Positions 33,829 through 45,200 of a stretch of DNA of 64,000 nucleotides are shown here, piece by piece; within the stretch, counting starts at the first letter, position 1; each line of letters opens with the position of its first letter. The stretch is from Clarireedia homoeocarpa (Eukaryota; Ascomycota; Leotiomycetes; Helotiales; Rutstroemiaceae), in assembly GCA_001465935.1 (NCBI GenBank), contig LNKV01000022.1, positions 310,001-374,000 on the forward strand, read 5' to 3'. A program made the translations under genes and the position numbers. Below the pieces are notes generated by a model. The model worked only from the letters and a program-made list of their open reading frames with translations. It ran no database searches and was not told the origin of the DNA.

Positions 33829-35580
33829 TGTTGGAATGTATGACTTCAGAATACACCCCTACAGGCTTAATTGACCGGCTTAAGGCTAGGCTAGTCGCAC
33901 AGGGCTTTAGCTAGGTCCCAGGAGATAATTTATTAGAGACCTTCAGCCCTACAGTTAGGCAAGAGAGCCTAAGGGTATTGCTGGCCATAAGGGCATATGA
34001 GGACCTGGAGATTAAGCAGGTGGATGTAGTTAGTGCTTACCCAAGGGCTAAGCTACATGCAACTATATATGCTAAGGTGCCTCTTGGCCTAGAAGGATGC
34101 CCTGAAGGAATGGTACTGCGGCTAAAGACACCCTTATATGGGCTCAAGCAGTCAGGTAGGAAATGGTATATTGAAGCCTGTAGTGGACTCAAGAAGCTGG
34201 GCTTCCAGCCCTTGTACAGCGACCCAAGCGTATTCAGGAACCCTGAATCAGGAGTGCTAATAGGCCTATATGTCGATGATATGCTTATATTAGGACCTGT
34301 ACTACAGGAGGTACAGGATGTAATTAAGGGTATTTCAGGCCTGGGGCAAATAAAGGACTTGGGAGATATAGGGGTAATTTTGGGCCTACAAGTGACCCGG
34401 AACAGGGAAGCAAGAACCCTGAAGCTGGCCCAGGGGGCCTATATTAAGGACTTAATTGTGAGGTTCAAGCTGGAGGCTGCAAAGCCTATAATTCTCCCTG
34501 TAGCTGATCGGAATGGCCTAACTAAGGGAGAGGACAATGAGCCCCAGGCTGATCAAGCGCTATACCAGAGGGCTATAGGGGGCTTGTTGTGGTATGCTAA
34601 GGGTACTAGGCCGGGGATTACTTATATATTGGGGCAGCTAAGCCAGCACTGTAGTGCGCCTAAGGTTAGGCACTGGAATGCGGCCCTTAGGGTACTCAGG
34701 TACTTAAATGGCACCCAAGGATACAGCTTGCAATATAGGCATATGGGTAGTCAGAAGCCTATGCTACAGAGGTATTGCGACGCTGGTTATACCGGGGATA
34801 AAACTGACAGACGGTCGGTTTCAGGGCATTTGTACCTATTATTAGGGGGGCCGGTTACCTGGAACTCGGTTAAGCAGCGCTGTGTAAGCCTGTCCACCAC
34901 TGAAGCCGAGTACATAGCCCTATCCGAAGCCAGTAAGCAAGGTCAGTGGCTATGGGCCCTAATTAGGGAGGTGGATAGGTCCCAGTACCTAGGGGACCAC
35001 CTGGAGGTGCCTATGCTCAGCGATAATCAAGGATGTATCGCTTTGGCTAAGGACCCCATAGCCCATGGCCGGACAAAGCATATAGAAGTCAGGTACCACT
35101 ATATTAGGGACCTCATAGCCTACGGCAAGGCAAATATAGTGTATTGTCCTACTGAGGATATGCTAGCGGATGTACTGGCCAAGCCCCTGCCATTAGTGGC
35201 ATTTAAGAGGTGTACCCAGGGGCTAATGAGCCTAGAATAAAGGTGCTAGGGGGCATCTACAGTAGTCAGGAAGGGGGCTGTTGGAATGTATGACTTTAGG
35301 ATCGCAAGAGCCTATGGAATGTCTGACTTCAGGGTCGCAAGGGCCTATAGAATGTATGACTTTAGGATTGCGAAGTGGAATGTAGACTTCAGGATTGTAG
35401 GCTTGGAATGCGAGACCTGAAGGGCCTATAAATACAGCTAGTCCTTACTACTGTAGATAGCATGCAAGTCAACCAAAAGACAGTCGAATAAAGCATTATT
35501 TGCACCTATTGTTAAATCTATTGAAGTCTATAAACAGTACATTTAGTGTACTACCCGCTGAAGACCACCGCCACACCGCA
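33829..35580 (+). mobile_element. Truncated Ty1/copia LTR retrotransposon
   Basis: The reading frame (about 33864-35240) carries copia reverse transcriptase (VDVVSAYPRAKL, LYGLKQSGRKWY, LYVDDMLIL) and RNase H (TEAEYIALSEA, RTKHIEVRYHYIRD). An in-frame TAG lies at 33912-33914, and gag, protease and integrase are absent. The 3' LTR starts TGTTGGAATGTATGACTT at 35279, directly after the purine tract AGGAAGGGGG. The same LTR start occurs at 33829 and jumps after ~21 bases into RT sequence, so an internal deletion removed most of the element. The LTR end was not located exactly. The copy cannot encode its own mobility. Confidence 0.85.
35279..35580 (+). repeat. 3' LTR with internal GGAATGTATGACTT repeats
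   Basis: The LTR contains four imperfect copies of a ~32-base unit (GGAATGT.TGACTT.AGG.T.GC) between 35283 and 35420, then a CCTATAAATACAG promoter-like segment and AATAAAGCATT, a polyadenylation-type signal. The 3' border (35540-35580) is approximate. Confidence 0.65.
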
Positions 35581-36584
35581 AAAGTATCCCCTCGTGATTT
35601 TCAACTACGCTGGTGTAGTGCGAATTGAGTTATCGAAACCTTTAAAACACTGCAACTGGACTATGTTGAATATATATAGAATAGGAATAATTATAGATCT
35701 CTTTAATATCAGTGGTGTGGGTATAACGCACTTTATTAGCTCTTAATTGCTTTAAATAAAAGTAAGAACATAGGGTTACTTCCATGGACGTCTGCAATCA
35801 ATCGTCAGCACAAGAGCCTAATAAAACTACTATTCTGACTATATATTGAGGGTACAGCGGGTTGGAATGACACGTAGAATAGTGCTTGTAGGCTCCGAAA
35901 CGGACCTAAAAAGTATGGGTAACTTTGGCTTGATTCAACTGTTCTACTTATTATACAGTGGTAAAGGACATATATATAGTCATATGGGCCCTGCAGTTGT
36001 TGGTTCCCGGCCTACATATAAGCCTATTCCTAGAGGCAGTGCTCTCTCCTTCAGGCCCATTAGGCCACTGTTGACCTATTAGACCTCAGGACGAAATATT
36101 ACACCTGAGTGCAATACCGACATCATAGTCTTGCCACGATACATAGTAGAATCTCAGTTTCAAAATCCATTAGCCATACTGCCTGATGTGTATCTCCAAG
36201 TTGAGGTTTCCCCAGAGCTTGTTGGTCGACGGGAGATAGGATCAACAACTTAGTAGGTAGTTTTTGCCATATTCAGCTAGTTGAAGAGACTGTAGACATG
36301 ACATGTATGCTCGATTCTTGCAGCAGGAAACGAGGCCCCTATTAGAATATTCTAATAAGTTGAACGAGTATTAATCCTATCTTGATCTACCTGGGTTTTA
36401 GCTCTTGAAAATTTAGCTCTAGAGGATAGGCAACAGCTTGCTGGACTCGGGGACTCGTAAAACGCAACGGAGATAATAGCCTATTATGTAATAGCTTCTA
36501 GAAGCTGTTGGACTCAATATTAGTGCTGTTGGCACTATGTTACCTGCTTCCTATCGTACACAATCACTCACTTTACAAATTCTC
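35581..36584. other. Intergenic DNA, no gene seen
   Basis: About 1 kb without coding character on either strand, with scattered AT-rich patches. It probably includes old transposon-derived sequence next to the copia remnant. Confidence 0.45.
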
Positions 36585-38110
36585 CTATCGGTGTCCACTA
36601 ATAGCGACCAAGCAATTGAATAGCTCATCCCTTTCTGGCAGTGCAGTAAACCTCCATGTCTTATCATTCAACCCATCAATCTCCACACTCCCCAATAGTT
36701 CTGTGCCACTTCCCCAATGAGCCGCCACCTCCGCAGCCTTGACCGAGAATGCCGTTGCTCGCTTCAATTGCTTGATATCTGCAAAAGGTATCTCAACAAC
36801 TAGAGATGAGCTATTACCCTGCTCTTTGTGGCTGAAGAGTATAGAGTTATCTGTGATATAGAGCCAGCCCTTCTTTCCGTCATATCGAGCCCCATCCAAT
36901 GGGGATAATTTAGGTTCAGCCACTGAAGACTGGGCGTCAAGATTGGATCACCGAAGATACCAAAGCCAATGGCAAAACCAATTCCTTTGTAGATCATGTA
37001 GTAGTTGACAAATAACGACATCAAAAACGCGGGTGCTAAGAGAGCGTTAATTCGAAGAAATGTCATCTTTTGGAATGGTGGAGTTGGTGAGATCGCGCTT
37101 TACCAGTTAGCCAAAGTCCTAGCACAAAAATCACGTCACTTACTTCGCAAAGCGCTCCCACTTATCGACAATCTCGCCTATAATATGAGGTGCGGTGTTG
37201 AGGATTGATTCGATTTGCTTTGGGTTAGCCTTCTTCCAAAGAATTTCTTCCATAGGTGTTTGAGTCAGATCTTTGTCGTTCCCAGTATGCCCAGGAGCGG
37301 ATCCAACCGACTTCACAGATCTCGCAGCATTTCTGATAGGCTTTGGAATCTTGCCTTCTAAGGGATCCCCATCATTCTGTTCCTTCTCATGCATTCCGAT
37401 TGCTCTTCCAGCCATGTGACGGACATTATTTACAAAATTAGCAACTTCTTCTTCAACAGCTTCACCCTGCTTTTCTGGTGCACCGGTGAGAGTATTGCTT
37501 GTTCCCAGTTGACCAGCTTGCGGTTTTTGGATTCCTCAAGTTCCCATATTTACCAGAGCTAGTGGAGCTGGGGGAAATAGAATGCCGCGAGCCTCTTTTG
37601 AGGAGGCTAGCGCAATCAGACTGCCAAGCACCAAAGGCATCAATAGATCAAAAGCCCATGCTGTAAAATATGCCTTGTATCGTGTGAGCAGTTGCCCGTA
37701 AAGACATCGGGATAAAACATACCGCACAAAAAACACCTGTTCAGCGAGTTTCCTTCCATGGCCGCAGTCTAGCAACTTGTTTCCCAAGGCTAGCGAATCC
37801 AAGTATTATCGATAAGTATATTCGCTGGAGGTGCAAAGTGATCTTGTCTGCGGCGTGTTTGTCCGACCAGGCATCTTCTAGATCAAATCCACGAGGATCT
37901 TTGAGATCGACTGCACGAACATCAAATACATCCTGATCGAATTAGAATGTTATCCATATGCTAATATTATTCTTACCTTATTGAATCTTCTTATCATCGA
38001 AAATAGTCTTCCATTTGGTAGACCACCGATCAATGGGTCGGGAATCTCAGTGGGAGGTCGGTGCCATCCAATATCTTCCTTACTCTCTCCATCTGTACAC
38101 CTAGATTCAA
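36585..38110 (-). pseudogene. DUF3292-family membrane protein pseudogene
   Basis: Minus-strand reading gives EDIGWHRPPTEIPDPLIGGL, an intron, then GFDLEDAWSDKHAADKI, IILGFASLGKQVARLRPWKE, a TGA where Arg is expected (about 37757), AYFTAWAFDLLMPLVLG, LFPPAPLALVN, a second TGA (about 37544), GIQKPQAGQLG, NTLTGAPEKQGEAVEEE, KANPKQIESIL, an intron (37143-37098), AISPTPPFQKMT and a helix. The long acidic middle of the family is missing, and a different frame supplies the GRAM-like end DGARYDGKKGWLYI to ALPERDELFNCLVAI. No in-frame ATG or leader exists upstream; the DNA there is the divergent 38.15-kb gene. Nonsense codons, a deletion and a lost 5' end mark a dead gene. Confidence 0.75.
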
Positions 38111-38145
38111 ACCAAATTTCAAATCACGACCAAAATCCTTGAAAA

Positions 38146-38858
38146 ATGGCGGGCTTCTTATCTAGGTTCCACAACTCGAAATTCTACATCCTCCTTCAAC
38201 AAATCCTCCGCACACTACAATTCCTATCGGCCCTCTCGTCTCTTATCATTTTCTCTATGCGCGTCCGAAAGATTCTTAAGTTCTATCGCAGTATTTCCCA
38301 GACAGATGGAGCCATTGAAGGCATCCTCGCTGCAGCTGTTTCTTACTCTTGCAATTATGGCCTTGACATTGTGTATGCGAAACGGCGGGCCGAAATTCCT
38401 TCGTTGGGTCCTAGTTGTGCTCGATATGGCGTTTGTGGGAGCTTTCATCGCCGTGGCTGTGTTGACGAGCCCGAAGGGTGGGAAGGCTGGACCTTGCTAT
38501 GGCCATAGGAAGATGATTGCAGCGCAGAATAATTTTGCCACCGACCCAGGATGTCAATTGCCTTTGAGAACTTCCATCACGGCTATTTTTAGCACGTAAG
38601 TTAGATCTGGCACAGTTTTCGGGTTAATAGAAGTTGATGACGATCATAGTATTCTTCATTATTTGACTGCCGCGTTCCAGGATATTCGTCAGCATCACAG
38701 AAAGCACAAGGCTGTTAAGGAGGAATATCATAATAGGTATGTTACAACCTCATCTTGTAACTGATATCATAGTAATAATCATTTAAAGAAGGGACAATAC
38801 CAACGGCAGAAACTCGGCCAATACCACCAACTATAACCAAAATCGTTCCGCTGTTTAA
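38146..38858 (+). pseudogene. MARVEL-like membrane protein, one frameshift
   Basis: ATG at 38146 starts a helix-rich protein (YILLQQILRTLQFLSALSSL, then DGAIEGILAAAVSY). Near 38340 the sense moves to the +1 frame: LAIMALTLCMRNGGPKFLRW, then VLDMAFVGAFIAVAVLTSP. Introns at 38596-38649 and about 38737-38788 join ILHYLTAAFQDIRQHHRKHK and a short Asn-rich tail ending at TAA 38858. Four membrane segments and the GGPK..RW / AFVGAFIAVAVLTSP pattern resemble fungal MARVEL-like proteins. A two-base loss at the frameshift would explain everything, and no splice site does. Sequencing error is the alternative. Confidence 0.65.
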
Positions 38859-39247
38859 GAACTTGTCTGTTGCATCTCCGCTTGAAAGCTAGTTATTACG
38901 TGAAAGCGATGAGGACGGTGGGTTTTTGTTGCTGAACTTCAAAGTGGGGAACCGAGTTCTGTAAATGCGATCGCCGTTGTATTGAGATAATAATTAGTAT
39001 TCAGAATTACTATTTGAGTTGAGCACGAAGCTTCATATACTAAGGAAATACATCTTGCTTATGTAGACCCTTATTCTCCTAGGAATCCTTATCTGATTCG
39101 CTAGCTCGCTAGGTCGCTACTTGACCTTTCGAGCTGTCGAGCCGGTGATCCTAATCATGTGATTCCTTCTGGGGTTCTACTACGGCTGATAAGCCATTGA
39201 GCCTAAGGTCCCCTGGCCATATGTCAAGTGTCGTAACATATCTCTAT

Positions 39248-42200
39248 TTAATGACTATCTATATTAATGCTTGCATTTACCTTCTCTGCTAACTTTTCTA
39301 TCGTCAAAGTTGGATGCAACAGATTTAGCAATGAAATATTAACTCCCAACGCTTGAAACAACCAATTTCTCACTTCAGCCGCAACCATACTATCAATTCC
39401 ATATGAATTGATTGGTTTCGTAATATCGATGTCTTCAACAGCTACATATAGTGCTCTGGCAACACGCGCATGGATTCTCATAAGCAATGACTCTTGTACA
39501 TTATCATCGTATATGTCAACTCTAGAGTCTGAAGCTGTAGAGGTAGAGGCAAGGTGTTGATATGCCCCCAGTAGAAAGGAAAATCGAGGGTCTTGATACC
39601 AAGTCATATCAACCACAGGATAGCGAGCGTTATTTAGGAGTAAGCCTGCGGGCTCTAGACCAGCAAGAAGATGGCCTTGCTCGAAAGATTCACTAGATTG
39701 GGACGTTCCTGAGAGGACAGAAGTTTCGCAGTATCGGAGGAATTCATCTTCGCTGTTGCCGTACATGCCCATTCGAAGAACATTTTGTTGCCATGCTAAA
39801 TGATCGCTCACAATTCCTACATCAAGGATATGACCGAGTGTGAGTGATGTAGCTGGGAGGCCTAATTTTCGACGATGCACAGCAAATGCATCCATAAATG
39901 CACTGGAAGCCATGTAGTTTGCCTGGGATGCAGAGCCGATCATCTTTGTCCATGAGCTCCACATTACGAAGAAGTCGAGAGATATATTTTCTAGAACTTG
40001 GTGCAGGTTCATCGTTCCTTTGACTCGAGGTTCAAATGTGGTGTTAAAATCAGTTAGGGTCATAGAATGTAAGAATGAGTCCTACACGATGAAGTTAGGT
40101 CGAGATAAAAAAAGTATAGACAGAAAAAACCCCATACCTTTAAAGTTAATGCAGCTTGGATAACTCCTTTGATTGGAGCATTTGCAGCAGAAACAGCTGC
40201 CTGTACGTCACTTAGAGACGTTACGTCTCCTTGAATGACTTTAACATCAATCTTTAACGATCGAAGCCTGGCGACAAATTCTGCTGCTTCTGTATTTGAT
40301 GCACCAGATCGAGATAAGAAGATAAAGCTACGAGCCCCTTGGGCTACCATCCATTTTGCAAAGCTTCTACCAAGTCCGCCTAAGCATCCAACCAAAAGAT
40401 AAGAGGCATTGGGATGAAATTGAATCCTGTTGAAGTTGGGGTCACCCTATTGAACATTAGTTAACCACTAATTTTATTCGTTAAATAATGGAGAATTACC
40501 TTGTTCTTGAATGGCTCGTTTTCATCTACCGCCGACTTTGCAGTTATGCGCTCAACAATATCATCAGAACCTGATAGACCGGAGCTGGTGTCTTGAAGAG
40601 AAATAGATTCAATAGTGGGTGTTGGAAGTATAAGATTCAACTCTAGATTTTGAGCCCGAGTCATCAAACTATCGTAGTCAAAATCAGAATCTAAACATGC
40701 CTTCGAAAGGTGGTTCATCTTACCTATCAATGATGTCTGGTCGATTCTTACTGATTGATTCTAGATCAAAAGATGTGAATGTCGCATTTTTTTCTGCGAG
40801 ATTATTTGCGAGCGCATCATTGTCGAGTTTTGTGTCCCGAGCCCCAAAAACCACAACACGACCAAGGAAGGCCAGATGACTAAATTGTTGGTGTAGGAAG
40901 CCATCTATTGTGTCGGAAATTATGAGATCAACACCTCTATCATATGTTGGCCTCATGGCCTCTTCTGCACCATACATATCTTTTGAAAATACCTGCAATC
41001 CGTGTGGAGGTTTTCCCACCAGCTCAAGGAATTTCAACCTTTGTTGATCAGATGCCATAACTACCAATGCCATTGCTCCAGTATGAATTGCAATTGTAGC
41101 GAGCATCAAAGTAATGGGTAAGCTGGTGACACTAATGAGGATAGACTCGCCTCTTTTCAGGCTGCCAGCATCGAATAACCCATAAACCGCTGTACAAGCA
41201 GCCAATGGTGCAGCTGCAATTTGAAAAAATGAACCCGAATTTTCAAACTTTCTGCAGAAAATGGCCTTTGTTCGGACAATCTTGCTAAATTTTCCAAAGT
41301 ATAGACCATAAACTTCGTCACAGGGTTGAAAACTTGTCGTATTCGAACCTACCGCCGTGACCACACCAGAGAAGCCGTTGCCAAATTGGCTAGAAATTGA
41401 GCCGAGAGTCTTCCTGGATATAATTTCACTTGGCTTAACTGGTCTGATCTCCACTTCGATCGAGTCGTCATCCAAAGGATGATTAATGTCTGAATCAGGG
41501 TCAATTATGTCGGCTAATATATCCTCGGAATTTTTTGATGGTGGTGCATCGCCATTCGCCATCGATCGACCCAATACTTCCGTAGTTTCATTCAATACGC
41601 TATCGTCTACCAGACGACTGATGTGGATCACACCATTTTTAGACCTGTACTCAAAGTCATCACCAGGCAGAAACTTCGTAGCTCTTTCCTCTAAGAGAAT
41701 CAATTTCCTGAACTGCTCTTGCTCACCAGCAACATCATATATTTCCAAATCCACTGTAAGGAACCGAGAGCTTTTATTCTCCGTGTGTATTGCGCACACC
41801 AAGCCACTAATAATCGCATATCTAGGATCCCCGCCACCAAGTAAATTTCCTCTTGTAACCCACAGCACGGATCCCGAATTAATTGCAATTTCCTGGAAAC
41901 CAGTCCATTCACATTCTGTGATGGTGAGGAACAATGGGTCGTCGATCTCTACAAGAGATACTACGCGTTTTCCGTGCAAGCTACCGCGTTTGACTTGTGA
42001 TAGTGGGATGAGGTCTGCCCCGTAGCCGGATGATTGCAAGTGAGCGTAGAAGTTGGACACGAATGGAGAAGGAGTATCGCGGTAAATAATTGAGACGGTA
42101 TCGATAGGAAGGTTAATGGAAGGAGAGCATGAATCTACAGCAGTCGCTACAATGACAGTTGCTAACTTGTCCTGTGAGAAATGATCGAGATCAACGTCCA

Positions 42201-45200
42201 GTCTAAATCCACACCTTGGAAGCACGTCATTCCACATATCTCTTGTGAGAAAAGGGCCTTCGGTTCGTGGAAATTCTGGATCATGATCGCCTTTCCATAC
42301 ATCAGAAAAAGTTCCTAGAATCATCATCCAAAACATTGTAGGCTGAATGATCTCAAATAATACTAGTTTCCCACCAGGTTTAAGGAGACCTCTAATATTG
42401 ATGAGTGTATTTCGAATATTCGCTGTGGCATGCACCACATTCGAAGCAATCACAAGATCATGGCTGGTTTCAAATCCTTGTTTGCTTGCTGGTATCTGCA
42501 TGTCGAACACAGCGTATTCGACTCCTGCATATTCTTTGAAGTTTTCTTGAGCTTTGGCTAGAAATGAAGGTGTGATATCCGTAAAGGTATAGGATTTATA
42601 GCCTCGGTATGATTTGTTTCCCCGTAAGCTGCAGAGGACCTCGCGTGTAGCACTCCCTGTCCCTCCACCAACTTCAAAGACACTTATTCGAGGGCTCTTG
42701 TGCGATAGTAATACAACGATATCTTTCAAGGCGAGATTTCCGTTGTGGAACAAAGTCATGAATTCATAAATATCGTTTAGATAATTGTTTTGAACTGCAG
42801 CCTGAATGCCAGTGATTTCACCAGCGAATATACTGGGCAAGCTGTTAAACATATGAGACATTAGGCGAGTTTCCGGTCCGTAAGATTCCAGTAGCGTAGT
42901 AGACAGTGTTTTCATTACAATATCCCGTTCAGATATCGAAGATTTCAGCGCTTTGAGTCCTCCCGGAATAAGCCCCCGTCTCATCAGACTTACTTTCTCT
43001 GTCATCCAGTTTAAGTATCTTTGTAGGTTCGGTACTTGTGAGCCTTGAAGAAATATTTTATGGTGCGTTGTATAGAACTGAGCAATTTGGTACATTGCCA
43101 ATTGCTCAAGGGCCGATAATTGTGGTTCTACAGAAGAAGAGGTGGGCAGAGTTTGAGTTTGGGTCGGGTATAACTTAATAAGATCGGATTTTGTAAGATC
43201 AAAATCTGGCCGCCAAGCAACTCTGGTGAATGGAAGTGCATCTGTGGGGCGATGCATAGGGTTGATATCCTTTGCTTTTACACAATGCAGTCCACTGATT
43301 CTTAGGATTTTATCCGTGTCGGCTGAGTCCATCAGAAGGACATCAGAATTAAAGCCATTTTCATAAGGTACTGAATGCGCAGAAATGCGAGCTGAATCGC
43401 TTTCAGTAGCAGAAGAAGAAATGATAATCTTCTTGAATGAAATGGGAAGGAGCGCAACTGTGCAATCGCTCGTACGTCCTCGGTGAGCTGCAACAACAGC
43501 GAGCTGAATTGCGCCATCAAGTGAGGTAGGATGAATCACGTACTTAGATTCATGCTGATTACTGTCTCTTGTTGGTTTCAGTCGAAGGATGGCCTCAGCT
43601 TCTCGTGCTTTGTTGGTCGTGGTGATATCAGACATACACTGAAAGGTGGGGCCGTAATTGAGCCCAATCTGAGCAAATGTATCATACCATCTAGATGCAA
43701 GTATTGGCTTGGCTGAACTCGAGCTAACAACAGCATTCGCTTGAAATGCTAGATAGATGGTGGAGAGTTAGCTTAGCTCTATATGAGATAGATGAATAAT
43801 ACGCTATACCTTTGGGTTGCAAATAGAAACCTGTAAGACCATGAGAGTGCTCAGTGAAAATATCGCCGTCCTTTGTTGCGGTGACCGAGGTGATTGTGAA
43901 CTCATACAAAGATTGATGGAATTTATGGCTGTCAATTCTTGAACGACGCAGGCTAAACAAAATCTCCACACCGCGGCTGTCGTCCGGAATAATCAAGGCG
44001 GCTGTGATGTATACCTTTTGGCATTCCAGAGTAGTGATTTTAGATCGTGGGATGCCCGTTAACTCCGCCATTTGTAGTGTTGCCTCGAGAGCCATTGATA
44101 TATGTCCTGCTGCAGGGAATACGGTATCGCTTCCTAGCTACACACTTCATGAGATATATTTTTAGTTAAACGAGGAGTTTAGAATTCACCTTGTGATCTT
44201 TTAGCCAATAAATATCTTTCTGTCTCAACACATTTCTCCAGAGTGGCTCGTTAGCATTTCCTCCAGGTGAACGAGAGCCGAGTAAGTCATGGCGAGGATG
44301 GGATCTTAGTCTCCATTCTCGTGCATACCGATTCTCGAAATACAGGGGTTCACCATATTGCCATTTATATTTTGGCAGATTGGCAATGGTACGTCCCGTT
44401 CTGACGTAGGATATGGTCTCTGAATCGCCGCCTAGAATGGAAACAGAGTTCACCTGCTTATAATCGATGTCATAGCCGTGTGAGAATAAAAGACCAGCCG
44501 TGTTTAACAATGCTAACGTGTCGTCACTGGACCTGATAAGCGTGGGTATGTACTTTGGAAATTTGGTTTTCGGAAGAGATGTGCGAATTTGTCGGATCGG
44601 TCCTTGAAGTGCGCTATGGGGTCCCACCTCTAGGATAAGATCAATGCTACTAGATTCGATCATCGCAACCAACGCCTGGCTGAATAATACGGGGGATTCC
44701 AGGTTCCTTCGCCAGTACCCTGCATCAAGGCGTTCTTTATAGCAATTACCACTTACAGAGGAGAAAAATTCGGTGTATGGTAGGAAGGAGGTAGTGAGGT
44801 TTGATGGAAGAGTTTCCAATATCTTCAATAATTCATCTTCGTATGTCGCTCCTAATTGCAGCATATGCCGAGAGTGGTAAGCATTACCACCAGTTTCTAG
44901 CACTCTTGCAAATATATTTTGTGCATGCAAGGCTTCTTTCAGGATCAAGATGCTTTCGCGATCGCCACTCAAGGTGGTGCTTTCAGGTGAATTATGACAT
45001 GCAGTGACGATGGATGAATAGTGCTTGAGAAATGGCGCAATAGTTTCAGCTCCCATACCTACTGCTAGCATAGCGCCGTCCTGTTTATTGCGAGATACTG
45101 CTCTTCCTCGAGCATAAGCTATAATAATTGCTTCAGCAGCTGTGATTATGCCTGCCGCATATGCGGCTGCAATTTCACCTACGTCTCGTTAGACTGTGAA

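Noticed and set aside
40695..40730. 33-nt intron GTAAGATGAA...TTTAG at the end of the PKS ER domain
   Set aside because: It is too short for fungal splicing and leads at once to a stop. The 61-nt intron at 40751-40691 closes the frame.
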